From positions 1 through 34,735 of the forward strand of contig NZ_CAKMAA020000090.1 of assembly GCF_924101635.2 (NCBI RefSeq): 34,735 nt of DNA, given 5' to 3'. The position numbers were made by a program, and so were the translations under genes. The notes below the pieces were generated by a model. The model did not search any database and had not been told where the DNA came from. It was given only the letters and a program-made list of their open reading frames with translations. Of this stretch, positions 15,726 through 24,828 are shown in pieces (position 1 is the first letter of the stretch; the number at the start of each line of letters is the position of its first letter). Origin of the DNA: Candidatus Nitrotoga sp. HW29 (GTDB lineage Bacteria; Pseudomonadota; Gammaproteobacteria; Burkholderiales; Gallionellaceae).

Positions 15726-16769
15726 TCACTCCATCAGGTCGCGTGCGTCATTGATTTGTTCGCGATATGCATCAAAAATTTTGCGTAGGGCATCGGTCAT
15801 CGAAATGACTGGCTCCCACTTCAGTTCTTCGCAAGTATTGGTGATTTTGGGAACACGGTTTTTTACGTCCTGGTAGCCGTTGCCGTAATAGGTCGCCGCA
15901 GTGGTTGTTACCAATTGCACTTTGCTTGCAGAATTGCGGTACTCCGGGTATTCCTCGGCCAGTTTCAGCATCATGGTAGCCAAATCCCGGATGGAATAGT
16001 TATTGACCGGATTGCCGATGTTGTAGATCTTGCCGGAAGCGATACCATCCTTGTTTTCAATAATTTTGATCAGTGCGGTTATACCATCGTCGATATAAGT
16101 GAATGCGCGTTTCTGTTGTCCGCCGTCTACCAGACTTATATTTTCGCCGCGCACGATGTGGCCGAAAAATTGTGTCAGTACGCGCGAACTTCCTTCTTTA
16201 GGCGTGTGGATGGAGTCCAGTCCAGCGCCGATCCAGTTGAAGGGACGGAAGAGGGTGAAGTTTAATCCCTGTTCCATTCCATAGCCCCAAATTACGCGAT
16301 CCATTAATTGCTTGGCGCAGGAATAAATCCACCGTGGTTTATTGATGGGGCCGCAGATAAGTTCAGAATTTTCGGGGTCAAACTCGTCATCGTGACACAT
16401 GCCATATACTTCAGAAGTAGAAGGAAATATGAGATGTTTTTTGTATTTAACGGCTGCGCGCACAATAGGTAGGTTAGCTTCGAAATCCAGCTCAAATACA
16501 CGCAAAGGCTCCCTAACATAGGTGGAAGGCGTAGCAATTGCCACTAATGGCAAAATCACGTCGCACTTCTTTATATGATATTCCATCCATTCTTTATTGA
16601 TGGTGATGTCACCTTCAAAAAAGTGAAAGCGGGGTTGATCGAGCAAGCTGGTAATACGGTCAGCGTTCATGTCCATGCCATACACATCCCAGTCTGTCGT
16701 AGCAAGAATGCGGTTGGATAAATGGTGGCCGATGAAGCCGTTTACGCCAAGGATCAAAACCTTTTTCAT
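15726..16769 (-). CDS. ArnA-type UDP-glucuronate decarboxylase (UDP-4-keto-pentose/UDP-xylose synthase-like)
   Basis: 347 residues, extended SDR fold. NAD motif GVNGFIGHHLSN, then STSEVYGMC (catalytic Ser/Glu), YSCAKQLMDRVIWGYG (Tyr/Lys pair), TLFRPFNWIGAGLD and GGQQKRAF, whose Arg corresponds to Arg619 of ArnA. Similarity to the C-terminal dehydrogenase domain of E. coli ArnA is strong, but here the domain stands alone, as in Ralstonia UDP-4-keto-pentose/UDP-xylose synthase. It would oxidise and decarboxylate UDP-glucuronate to supply a pentose donor. ATG 16769 follows AAGGAAATTGT; the longer frame to 16793 is not needed. A separate formyltransferase sits about 5 kb downstream. Confidence 0.88.
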   Translation of the reverse strand: MKKVLILGVNGFIGHHLSNRILATTDWDVYGMDMNADRITSLLDQPRFHFFEGDITINKEWMEYHIKKCDVILPLVAIATPSTYVREPLRVFELDFEANLPIVRAAVKYKKHLIFPSTSEVYGMCHDDEFDPENSELICGPINKPRWIYSCAKQLMDRVIWGYGMEQGLNFTLFRPFNWIGAGLDSIHTPKEGSSRVLTQFFGHIVRGENISLVDGGQQKRAFTYIDDGITALIKIIENKDGIASGKIYNIGNPVNNYSIRDLATMMLKLAEEYPEYRNSASKVQLVTTTAATYYGNGYQDVKNRVPKITNTCEELKWEPVISMTDALRKIFDAYREQINDARDLME

Positions 16770-16900
16770 TACAATTTCCTTAAATAGATGCACTGCAAAA
16801 TAGTGTGTTATTAATTAACTGAAGCGGAAACATGAGCCAAATGTATACATGCTGTAAAAAAATCTTGCAGGATGCATTCGGAATAAATCGGCAAACTTGA

Positions 16901-18811
16901 TTATTCTGTCATGGAATTGCTTTGCTGCATGTTGCGAAGAAATGCCTCGAACATTAACAGGGTCCACAAGGGTGTGCTGTAATCGCGTACGCCGGCTTGA
17001 TGATGGTCGACCAGTTCACGGAGGTAATCCGCATTAAAGTAACCAGTGGCAGCCAGTGTTGGGCCTAGTACCGCCTGTCGCACTTTCTCTTTCAGGGGGC
17101 CGCGAAACCAGTTTGCAAGGGGGATCGCGAAACCCATTTTCTTGCGATATAAAATTTCATTTGGCAAGTGTGACTCCATCGCTTTCTTGAATAGATACTT
17201 GCCTTCCCCTCCCTGAAGTTTCAGCGATGCGGGTAAGCGCGAGGCCCATTCCACCAATTTGTGATCAAGCAGCGGTTCGCGTACTTCGAGGGCGTGCGCC
17301 ATGCTGGCACGGTCTACCTTAGTGAGAATGTCGCCCACGAGATAGGTTTTGATGTCGAGATATTGCACTCGTGCCAAGGGTTCCTGAGCAGGCGAGCGTG
17401 CATCGTGCCGGTACATCACTTCTACTGCACGGTAGCCTTCCAGCGTCCGACTGAAGTCTGGGCTGAAGAGGCGCGCGCGCATTGCATCGCTCAAAAGCGA
17501 AACACTATGAAAATAACCTTCTACCGAATCGCGCGCCATGCCTTCGAGCGTGGATTTGGCACGAAAAATTTTAGGGGCCCAATCTGCTTTTGGATAGAGC
17601 TTGCCTAGCAGGCCAAAGACGGGGCGACGCACAGCAGATGGAATGAAACTACGCATGTGTTCTTCGTTAAGATGCCAGCGATAACGACGGTAGCCAGCGA
17701 AACTCTCGTCGCCACCGTCACCGGAAAGTGCGACAGTGACGGTTTTCCGCGCCAGTTGGCATACGCGGTACGTGGGGATGGCGGAGCTGTCCGCATAAGG
17801 TTCATCGTAGAGTGCCGCTAATTTGTCGATGAGATCGAAATCGTCGGCATCAACTTGTTCCACTCGATGATTTGTATGATAGCGTGTTGCGACTTTCGCT
17901 GCGTATTCGGATTCATTGAATGCGGGATCGCCGAATGAGATAGAACAGGTATTCACCGGTTCAGTGGATAGTTCAGCCATCATGGCTACCACGGCGCTGG
18001 AATCTACACCTCCGGAGAGAAATGCCCCCAGCGGTACTTCTGAGACCAAGCGGATTTTTACAGATTCGCGTAGCAGGGGGATGAGTTCTTCTTGCGCTTC
18101 GGCTTGCGTCATTGGGGTGAGGGGGTGGAAGGGTACGTCCCAATATTCTCGCGGCTGGGGAATGGGCTGACCGCGCTTCACGGTCAGAGTATGAGCGGGC
18201 GATAGCTTAAAAGCTTGTTGATAAATAGTGCGTGGTTCGGGAATATAGCCGTAGGCGAAATACTCCTCAATCGCGCGCGGATCAATGTCACGCCGCAATG
18301 CTGGATGGGCAGTCAAGACTTTGAGTTCTGAACCGAAAATAAGTTGGCCATCGTCGAGCAGTGCATAGTAGAGTGGTTTTACACCGAGGCGATCGCGCGC
18401 CAGAAAAAACGTTTCTTTATTACGATCCCATAATCCGAATGCGAACATGCCGCGGAAACGTTCGACGCAGGCTTCACCCCATTGCTCCCAGGCATGCACG
18501 ATGACTTCAGTATCGCAGCGGGTGCGGAAGGTATGCCCCAGTGCTTGCAGCTCGGGGATCAAATCGACGAAATTGTAAATTTCGCCGTTAAACACCACCA
18601 CCACGCTACCGTCTTCGTTGAACAGGGGCTGATGACCGGAGGAGAGGTCTATAATCGAGAGTCGCTTGTGCGCCATTGCGATTCCTGGCTCAGCGTGCAA
18701 GCCGCTCTCGTCTGGGCCGCGATGATGTTGAGTCTGGTTCATGCGCGCAAGTAGCGCCTGGTCAATGGGGCGCTTGGCTTGCGTATCAAATATACCGGCT
18801 ATGCCACACAT
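16901..18811 (-). CDS. Amidotransferase 1, exosortase A system-associated (asparagine-synthase-like, TIGR03108 type)
   Basis: 636 residues. N-terminal glutaminase domain with the nucleophile Cys2 (MCGIAGIFD), RGPDESG and FNGEIYNF. C-terminal ATP-pyrophosphatase domain with SGGVDSS at 266-272 and the later SGDGGDESFAGYRRY. It hydrolyses glutamine and uses ATP to amidate a carboxylate. In XrtA loci the substrate is thought to be a uronic acid or similar glycan group rather than aspartate, which is family-based inference. Both domains look intact. It lies between the TIGR03088-type glycosyltransferase and the ArnA-like gene, whose UDP-sugar-acid chemistry makes a uronate target attractive. Confidence 0.93.
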   Translation of the reverse strand: MCGIAGIFDTQAKRPIDQALLARMNQTQHHRGPDESGLHAEPGIAMAHKRLSIIDLSSGHQPLFNEDGSVVVVFNGEIYNFVDLIPELQALGHTFRTRCDTEVIVHAWEQWGEACVERFRGMFAFGLWDRNKETFFLARDRLGVKPLYYALLDDGQLIFGSELKVLTAHPALRRDIDPRAIEEYFAYGYIPEPRTIYQQAFKLSPAHTLTVKRGQPIPQPREYWDVPFHPLTPMTQAEAQEELIPLLRESVKIRLVSEVPLGAFLSGGVDSSAVVAMMAELSTEPVNTCSISFGDPAFNESEYAAKVATRYHTNHRVEQVDADDFDLIDKLAALYDEPYADSSAIPTYRVCQLARKTVTVALSGDGGDESFAGYRRYRWHLNEEHMRSFIPSAVRRPVFGLLGKLYPKADWAPKIFRAKSTLEGMARDSVEGYFHSVSLLSDAMRARLFSPDFSRTLEGYRAVEVMYRHDARSPAQEPLARVQYLDIKTYLVGDILTKVDRASMAHALEVREPLLDHKLVEWASRLPASLKLQGGEGKYLFKKAMESHLPNEILYRKKMGFAIPLANWFRGPLKEKVRQAVLGPTLAATGYFNADYLRELVDHHQAGVRDYSTPLWTLLMFEAFLRNMQQSNSMTE

Positions 18812-18848
18812 AATTTTGTTTTCATTGTTAGATTCTATTTGTCTTTAT

Positions 18849-19994
18849 TTAATTACCTAGCACTGTGTCATACACGCCCAGATAACCGCGTACCATAGCC
18901 GACATTGAGAAGTGTGCTTCAATTTTGGCTCGCCCCGCTGCGCCATGTGTGCGGGTAAGTACGTTATCTTGATAATACATTAGCAAGGCATGCGTCATTG
19001 CTTTTGGGTCGGCAGAGGGTACCAATGTGCCTGTAATCCCGGCCTCTACCAGTTCGCTGTTGCCGCCGACAGCGGTTGCAACCACGGGTAAACCGCATGC
19101 CATTGCTTCCAAAATAGTGTTGGATACGCCCTCGCCCAACGATGATAAGCAAAATACGTCGAATTGACGCATTAAATCCGCTATGTCGTCCCGGCTGCCC
19201 GGTAGCCAGGCGAGATGTTCGGCATTGGCTTGTTTGAGCAAGGCCAGGCAAGCCATGCGCGCCACGCCTTCGCCCAGAATAACCAGCCGCGCGCGGGCAT
19301 GGAACTCAGGCTTAAGTTCGAGCATGCGTAGAAACGCACGCACTAAATTTGGATAGTCCTTTACTTCCGCCATACGCCCCACGGCACCGATCACAAACCC
19401 ATCTGGCGGGCAAAACCCAGGCGGGCCGAAATTAATTCTTGGTGTAGTGGACGGTGTAAATTTTATACTATCGACACCGTTGTAAATTTGGGTAGCGATT
19501 GCCGGATTAACATGCACGGTATCGATTAACCAGCGTTCAAGATCTTTGCTCACTGGGATGTAATGCTTGACCAGTGGCCGGATTGCTTGCCTTAGCAAAT
19601 TGTATTTACGATTCTTGCCTTGCAAGTCGAACATGTCACGTCCATGTTCGCCATGTACCCTGTTGCTGATGCCAGCGGCAGCGGCAACAACTTGTCCTTC
19701 CAAGGCCGCGAGGTTGCGTGTATGCACAATGGCTGGTTTGAGCCGACGCAACTCACGAAACAATCGACCATACAGGCCGACATCATTACCGGCGCGTTTA
19801 TTGAGTGCTATCAATTCCACGGGTTGATTCAGGCGTTGACGAAATTCGCTGTATCCGGTCAGGCAGACGATGGCGTGGCGATAGCGTTCCGGGGGCATAT
19901 GGTTGATCAAATTCACGATGCCATTTTCCATGCCGCCCACGCCAAAATGATGAATGACATGCACAATTAGGGGGGGGAGGCTATTAGTGTGCAT
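18849..19994 (-). CDS. Glycosyltransferase, PEP-CTERM/XrtA system (TIGR03088 type)
   Basis: 381 residues, GT4. Family N-terminus VHVIHHFGVGGMENGIVNLIN; donor domain with GAVGRMAEVKDYPNLVRAF, VILGEGVARM and LSSLGEGVSNTILEAMACGLPVVAT (E-x7-E). It should extend the polysaccharide repeat on the inner leaflet. ATG 19994 overlaps the xrtA stop by 11 bases, so the two are coupled. Confidence 0.93.
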   Translation of the reverse strand: MHTNSLPPLIVHVIHHFGVGGMENGIVNLINHMPPERYRHAIVCLTGYSEFRQRLNQPVELIALNKRAGNDVGLYGRLFRELRRLKPAIVHTRNLAALEGQVVAAAAGISNRVHGEHGRDMFDLQGKNRKYNLLRQAIRPLVKHYIPVSKDLERWLIDTVHVNPAIATQIYNGVDSIKFTPSTTPRINFGPPGFCPPDGFVIGAVGRMAEVKDYPNLVRAFLRMLELKPEFHARARLVILGEGVARMACLALLKQANAEHLAWLPGSRDDIADLMRQFDVFCLSSLGEGVSNTILEAMACGLPVVATAVGGNSELVEAGITGTLVPSADPKAMTHALLMYYQDNVLTRTHGAAGRAKIEAHFSMSAMVRGYLGVYDTVLGN

Positions 19995-21582
19995 GTGTTT
20001 CGTGCTCTGCTACTTCGTTAAGACTGGTATCAATTACCGGCAGCATATCGTTGGCAAAAGATTGCAGTGATACTGCTGCTGATTCCGGTGTACCTTCATA
20101 GGGGGCAGTAATAATGATCACTGCGCCATCGTCACGTTGCCCAAGTAGTTTGGCCTTTGCCAAAAGTAATTTCGCCAGATACGGGTTAATCGTATATGTG
20201 CCTTTCAAGCTATTCCAACTCCAAATTAACAAGCGGTTATTGGAGGCGCGTAATAATGTTTGTTGGATCATTTCATTTTTGTTATGGAGAGAAATTTTGC
20301 GCTGAGTGTCTCCTACATTGCTCCATACTGAATCTTTTTGTTGGATCATATAGTTTTGGGAATTGATTAATTCCGCATCTTGGCGCTGAGTCTGGTAATA
20401 ACCGAGATAAACGCTGACGATTTTATCCCCCTTGCGGTAGGTGTGCATGGTTTGTGCATGAGTGCCTACATAGTGTGGCTGCCAATCTGTAAGTGGCGTA
20501 GATTGTAAATTCCAGCCTTGATTTGATGCGGGTAGCTTAATTGTGAGTCCATCGGTTTTGATTGGACGGTTGTTCAAATAAGCTGCGTAAGCAGGCCACA
20601 AGCCTGTAACGAGAATGGTGATGACACCCGCCATGACAAAGCTGCGGCTCGTGATCGTGCCGCGAGTCGTATTAGCAGCTATGCTGTTTTCTTGCTGTTG
20701 TGGATCTGATTGATCTTCTCGCCAGAAAGCACCAATCCAGAATAGCAACGTCATAACGATTCCGAAAAAGACCCAGCCATAAATGTAATGATCGACTCCC
20801 AATGCCAATTGCATATTGCTTAAATGGGCGATCATCACGATCATATAAGCGCGCATTCCATTGGCAAAAATGGGGACAATCAATGACAGTGCGGTAAAAA
20901 TGAGCCTGCGTTTATTGCTGCGATAGGTGAGGTACCCATACAAGGTGCCCAGAGTGAAAGATGCGATCAGGTAGCGCAAACCGCTACAACCTTCTACAAC
21001 GGACCATTGACCACTGGGTATGGTGAAAAACGTTCCTTCGCGGTAAACCGGAATACCTGTTATTTGTAGTGCGGTTACCACAAAATCAGCGGTGAAATCC
21101 ATCAATGGAGGAATCAGAAACTCCCCAAAAGGAACTGCAAAAAACAGGAATCCGAGGGGGAAAGTAATCGCATGGACCACCCGCAGTCCCAGTATAGTCC
21201 AGACAGCCACCGGGATCATTGCAACCAAACACAGCTGAGCGACAACCTGCACACTTCCGGCATCGGCCAGCAGCCAACCAAGACCTAGTCCTGCCATGAT
21301 CAATAAGCCACGATAATCCGGGCATGGGGCTATCCCGGCAAGCGATTTGCGCTTTATCCAGATGAGATAGGCGCTAATTGGAAAAATAAAAAAACCGTGG
21401 GTAAAGGTCTCGGATCGCAGCCAGATAGCGACGGTGGATAATACGGTTTGCTGATAAATGACGAGAATTACGGCAATAACCGCAAGTGTGAGGATCGCTA
21501 TAAAATGCCATTGCAATACTGGCTGCCCGGTTTGGCTGTTAATGCTGGACGGAGCTAATATTTGGGGCGTTGTGCCAGTCAT
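19984..21582 (-). CDS. xrtA: Exosortase A with C-terminal EpsI domain
   Basis: 532 residues. The N-terminal part (about 25-290) is a multi-pass membrane exosortase with the sortase-like triad Cys199 (EGCSGLRY), Arg244 (NGMRAY) and His265 (DHYIYGW). The remainder, after about 300, is one TM followed by the periplasmic EpsI/DUF3485 domain, the fused form typical of XrtA. It cleaves the C-terminal PEP-CTERM signal of exported proteins and likely passes them to a glycan-linked surface state. No PEP-CTERM substrate is in this window. ATG 21582 follows AAGGATGAG and overlaps the preceding gene by ATGA. Confidence 0.96.
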   Translation of the reverse strand: MTGTTPQILAPSSINSQTGQPVLQWHFIAILTLAVIAVILVIYQQTVLSTVAIWLRSETFTHGFFIFPISAYLIWIKRKSLAGIAPCPDYRGLLIMAGLGLGWLLADAGSVQVVAQLCLVAMIPVAVWTILGLRVVHAITFPLGFLFFAVPFGEFLIPPLMDFTADFVVTALQITGIPVYREGTFFTIPSGQWSVVEGCSGLRYLIASFTLGTLYGYLTYRSNKRRLIFTALSLIVPIFANGMRAYMIVMIAHLSNMQLALGVDHYIYGWVFFGIVMTLLFWIGAFWREDQSDPQQQENSIAANTTRGTITSRSFVMAGVITILVTGLWPAYAAYLNNRPIKTDGLTIKLPASNQGWNLQSTPLTDWQPHYVGTHAQTMHTYRKGDKIVSVYLGYYQTQRQDAELINSQNYMIQQKDSVWSNVGDTQRKISLHNKNEMIQQTLLRASNNRLLIWSWNSLKGTYTINPYLAKLLLAKAKLLGQRDDGAVIIITAPYEGTPESAAVSLQSFANDMLPVIDTSLNEVAEHETHAH

Positions 21583-22868
21583 TGTTGCTCATCCTTGAAA
21601 GTGGCCAAGTGTGGAATTTCTTGTGTTACCCAAGGATTTTTGTCTGATTTACAGACTTGAGTCGTAGTGATGGGAGTTTTATCAAGCAAGGCCCTGACAT
21701 GCGCAAGGCTGCGTTCCCATTCATAATCAGCCAGAATCCGGGCGCGTGCAGTTTCGCCAGAATGTTCTTCGGCTCTATGTGTGAGCATCGATATAACAAT
21801 GCGGCTAAATTCCTGACTGCTGTTGGCAATATGCAGCTCTTGTCCTGAGGTCGCCAAAATGCCTTCTGCGGCTTGCGGAGATGCAATAACAATCTTGGAC
21901 ATAGACATGGCTTCCAGAATTTTGTTTTGTAAACCTCTGGCGATACGTAAGGGTGCCACCGTTAGTTGTGCATGGGCGAGATAGGGCCTGACATCTGCTA
22001 CTGCGCCTGTTACCACGACTCCAGGTAGCTGAACCAGTTCCTGTACGGCAGCGGTTGGTCGAGATCCTACGATATAAAAGTGTGCATGAGGATGTTTAGC
22101 AAGTACCGCGGGAAAAATTTCCTGGGTGAACCAGCGCACGGCGTCTACATTCGGCCAATAATCCATGGCGCCGGTAAAGACAATGGTCGCCATGTTTGGC
22201 TGATAGGGGTCAGGATATTCTCGGTTAGGCGAAAAATAATCACTATCCACACCATTATTAAAGAATCCAATTTTCTCAGCGCTCTCTGGTGCCAGTTGTT
22301 TAAAAAGATCGGCTTCAGCTTTCGAAACGAACAGAGATGCATCATGTGCGCGCGCCATTTGCCGTTCGTAGCGGAGTAGCAAGCGAGCTTCGCGTTGATA
22401 TAGCCAACTCATTGGCCATGGTTTTCTTTTTGCGTATTGACGCCATTTGTCGGAGTCTATGTCGACGAAATCGATAATGCAGCGTGCTTGTTGGATGTCT
22501 GTTACATATTGCGTCATCGCGGAGGAAAATATTAGAACGCGCTGAATTGCCTGTGTTTTTATTACTTTCCGTACCCACTTATGTAAATTGTTATTACGAT
22601 AATAATCAAGAGTTAGAGGACGATTCATCATGAGTGCGCCCAAACTTCGCAGACGCGCCGTGCGGGGATTTAACGATGCAAAATGGGTATCTGCGCACAA
22701 TTGCTTGACTGTATCTATATATTGCCAGTCGTCTGGATCATCGATAAAAGTGCCAAGATGAACATGGTAGTGTTGTGCCAAATATTTTAGCAAATGGTAT
22801 GAACGTATTTTGTCACCCTTGTTGGGTGGGTAGGGGATGCGGTGGGTAAGATACAGCAAATGATCCAC
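21579..22868 (-). CDS. Glycosyltransferase, PEP-CTERM/XrtA system (TIGR03087 type)
   Basis: 429 residues. N-terminus LLYLTHRIPYPPNKGDKIRS is the group hallmark, followed by FNNGVDSDYFSPN, VFTGAMDYWPNVDAVRWF and LRIARGLQNKILEAMSM in the donor domain. Predicted cytoplasmic sugar transferase for the XrtA-linked polysaccharide. GTG start at 22868 with a TAAGG site shortly upstream, five bases after the FemAB-like gene. Overlaps xrtA by four bases. Confidence 0.93.
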   Translation of the reverse strand: MDHLLYLTHRIPYPPNKGDKIRSYHLLKYLAQHYHVHLGTFIDDPDDWQYIDTVKQLCADTHFASLNPRTARLRSLGALMMNRPLTLDYYRNNNLHKWVRKVIKTQAIQRVLIFSSAMTQYVTDIQQARCIIDFVDIDSDKWRQYAKRKPWPMSWLYQREARLLLRYERQMARAHDASLFVSKAEADLFKQLAPESAEKIGFFNNGVDSDYFSPNREYPDPYQPNMATIVFTGAMDYWPNVDAVRWFTQEIFPAVLAKHPHAHFYIVGSRPTAAVQELVQLPGVVVTGAVADVRPYLAHAQLTVAPLRIARGLQNKILEAMSMSKIVIASPQAAEGILATSGQELHIANSSQEFSRIVISMLTHRAEEHSGETARARILADYEWERSLAHVRALLDKTPITTTQVCKSDKNPWVTQEIPHLATFKDEQQ

Positions 22869-22873
22869 TGGCC

Positions 22874-23926
22874 TTATCCCAAGTTTTTTACGATGTGCGG
22901 TCCGAGCCAGTTAGCTACTGGCAGGGGTAATTTTTGCCACATCTTGATGAACAATTGGTATTTTGGATTCAATGGATTGGTGTCAGGCACAGCTTTCGCC
23001 CGGAGCAATTGATACTCGTAATGCAATGGTTGCGGCTCGAACCCCCAATTTTTCTTGAAATCGAATGGACCAGTACCGCGCTTACTGCGTCCATAGTCAA
23101 AGACTTTAATACCGCGTTCGCACGCGCGTCGCATTAGCTCCCAGTATTTAAAATCATTTGCTGCATAATCGCGAGCTTCCACGGTGTCGCCCGCGTAGTA
23201 GGGTAATACTTCATTGCGGAAATAAAAGCTCAGCACACTGCTTAAGATGAGACCGTCTTTAACTACGGACAGTACTTCACAGTCGCTGCCAAATATTTCT
23301 TTAAGCAGTACGAAATAGCGTTTCGGTAATGTGGGCGTGCCATGGCGGTGTACATTGTCCGCGAACACGGAAAAAAATCGTTCTACGTTTTCGTCAATTT
23401 CGCTAACGAGACCGTTTTTAATGCCCTTTCTAACCATCGCCCGCTGTTTGCGGGGGATGGCAAGCATGTTTGCTTCCACGTCCGGCTCGATGACTTTGCG
23501 AAAAGAGACATAGAGATTCTTACTTGGCCAGTCAGTGTGAAAAGGCGTAATGTTGCGATACTCTAGGAAGTCCACGGCTAGTTTCGCAGCTAGCATTTGA
23601 GCCGCATTATCCAGCGCTATTCGCGCTGACTCGGTACTGGCGATGATACCGCCGTATACGCAAAACGGTAGTGAAGATAATGAGTGCCCGAACAATTTGC
23701 TGTTAATCTCTGCCAGCGGCAAGACACCTTGAATGGTTCCATTTTCTTCAGCCAGCAGGAAGTGAGTGCGGTGCCCAAAGGCACGTTCGATTACTTCTTT
23801 CCAGCCAGCACGATGAAAAAATGTTGCGGCAGGACATGCATAAACGAATTCGTCCCAACGTGCGGCGTCATTTAATGTCATCACGCGTACCCGCAGTGTG
23901 GATGTAACCGCTGAAAATTCCTTCAC
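22874..23926 (-). CDS. FemAB-like protein, XrtA/PEP-CTERM system-associated (TIGR03019 type)
   Basis: 350 residues with two GNAT-like subdomains, as in Fem aminoacyltransferases: WDEFVYACPAATFFHRAGW, then LPLAEINSKLFGHSLSSLP, and later YYAGDTVEARDYAANDFKYW and FDYGRSKRGTGPFDFKKNWG. In XrtA loci it is assumed to attach an amino acid or similar group to the glycan or a carrier; the substrate is not known. GTG 23926 overlaps the deacetylase stop (GTGA); a later Met at residue 16 is possible. Confidence 0.92.
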   Translation of the reverse strand: MKEFSAVTSTLRVRVMTLNDAARWDEFVYACPAATFFHRAGWKEVIERAFGHRTHFLLAEENGTIQGVLPLAEINSKLFGHSLSSLPFCVYGGIIASTESARIALDNAAQMLAAKLAVDFLEYRNITPFHTDWPSKNLYVSFRKVIEPDVEANMLAIPRKQRAMVRKGIKNGLVSEIDENVERFFSVFADNVHRHGTPTLPKRYFVLLKEIFGSDCEVLSVVKDGLILSSVLSFYFRNEVLPYYAGDTVEARDYAANDFKYWELMRRACERGIKVFDYGRSKRGTGPFDFKKNWGFEPQPLHYEYQLLRAKAVPDTNPLNPKYQLFIKMWQKLPLPVANWLGPHIVKNLG

Positions 23927-24774
23927 ACGCTTGCTTTCATGAATATGCGGTCCATGCGGTCCCAGTGAAAATCCTGCAACAATGATTGTAGGCGGGACTC
24001 CATATGTTTTAAATTGATGTAATGGCGAAATCGTGTTTTTGTTGAGATGTTAAATTGACGCGGTTGGTCTGGATCAAGCTCCCATGGGTGAAAATAAAAA
24101 ATACTGGGTTCTTTGTCCTGCTGATTGACACGGCGTATAAGCCAACGAGATGCTTGATAAGGTAATAATCTGAAATAGCCTCCCCCCGCCGCTGGCAGAT
24201 TTCGGCCCAATAATGCTGCGGTGGTGGGGGGGAGTTCCAGCATGCCGTTTGTGCCGCGCGGGTAGTGGGCAAAGCGAGGTGCCTCGGGCATGCCGTAATG
24301 GTCATGTTTAATCGGATATATGCTAGAGCTATACTGATAGCCTGCCTCCTGTAGTAAATCAAGCGCCCACAGGTTAGCAGCGCCGATGGAAAAGCTTGGG
24401 GCGCGATAGCCAATTACCGGGCTACCTGAGAGGTCTTCCAATATTTTTTTTGCGCGGGATATATCTTCGTTGAATTCATTGCGGCTTAGCTCGCTAACGC
24501 GCTGGTGTCCATAGCCATGACTGGCAAGCTCATGTCCATTGTCTACGATGTGGCGCACCATGCTGGGATAGCGTTCAGCGATCCAGCCTAAAGTGAAAAA
24601 AGTTGCGTGTGCATTGCTTGCATCCAGTAAAGCTAATGCGATATCAATATTGCGTTCTACCCGGCACGGCAGATTCTCCCATTGCTCGCGCGGGATAGTG
24701 GAGGCGAAGGCCGAGACTTGGAAGTAATCTTCCACGTCAATCGTCATCGCATTACGTATTAGTGCTGTGGTCAT
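23923..24774 (-). CDS. Polysaccharide deacetylase, XrtA system-associated (TIGR03006 type)
   Basis: 283 residues from ATG 24774. NodB homology: TIDVEDYFQ with the metal/catalytic Asp near 13, HELASHGYGH with metal ligands His86 and His90, and YRAPSFSIG with the conserved Arg124. The DUF3473-type C-terminal segment (FYFHPWELDPDQPRQF) is specific to this subgroup. It removes N-acetyl groups from the polysaccharide. The longer frame from 24825 begins with TTG and carries a non-family N-terminus, so I chose the ATG; neither has a strong ribosome site. Confidence 0.92.
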   Translation of the reverse strand: MTTALIRNAMTIDVEDYFQVSAFASTIPREQWENLPCRVERNIDIALALLDASNAHATFFTLGWIAERYPSMVRHIVDNGHELASHGYGHQRVSELSRNEFNEDISRAKKILEDLSGSPVIGYRAPSFSIGAANLWALDLLQEAGYQYSSSIYPIKHDHYGMPEAPRFAHYPRGTNGMLELPPTTAALLGRNLPAAGGGYFRLLPYQASRWLIRRVNQQDKEPSIFYFHPWELDPDQPRQFNISTKTRFRHYINLKHMESRLQSLLQDFHWDRMDRIFMKASV

Positions 24775-24828
24775 TATATTTTTATGTTTAAAATAATACG
24801 TTCTCAATATTGGCAAAGGCTTCAATAG

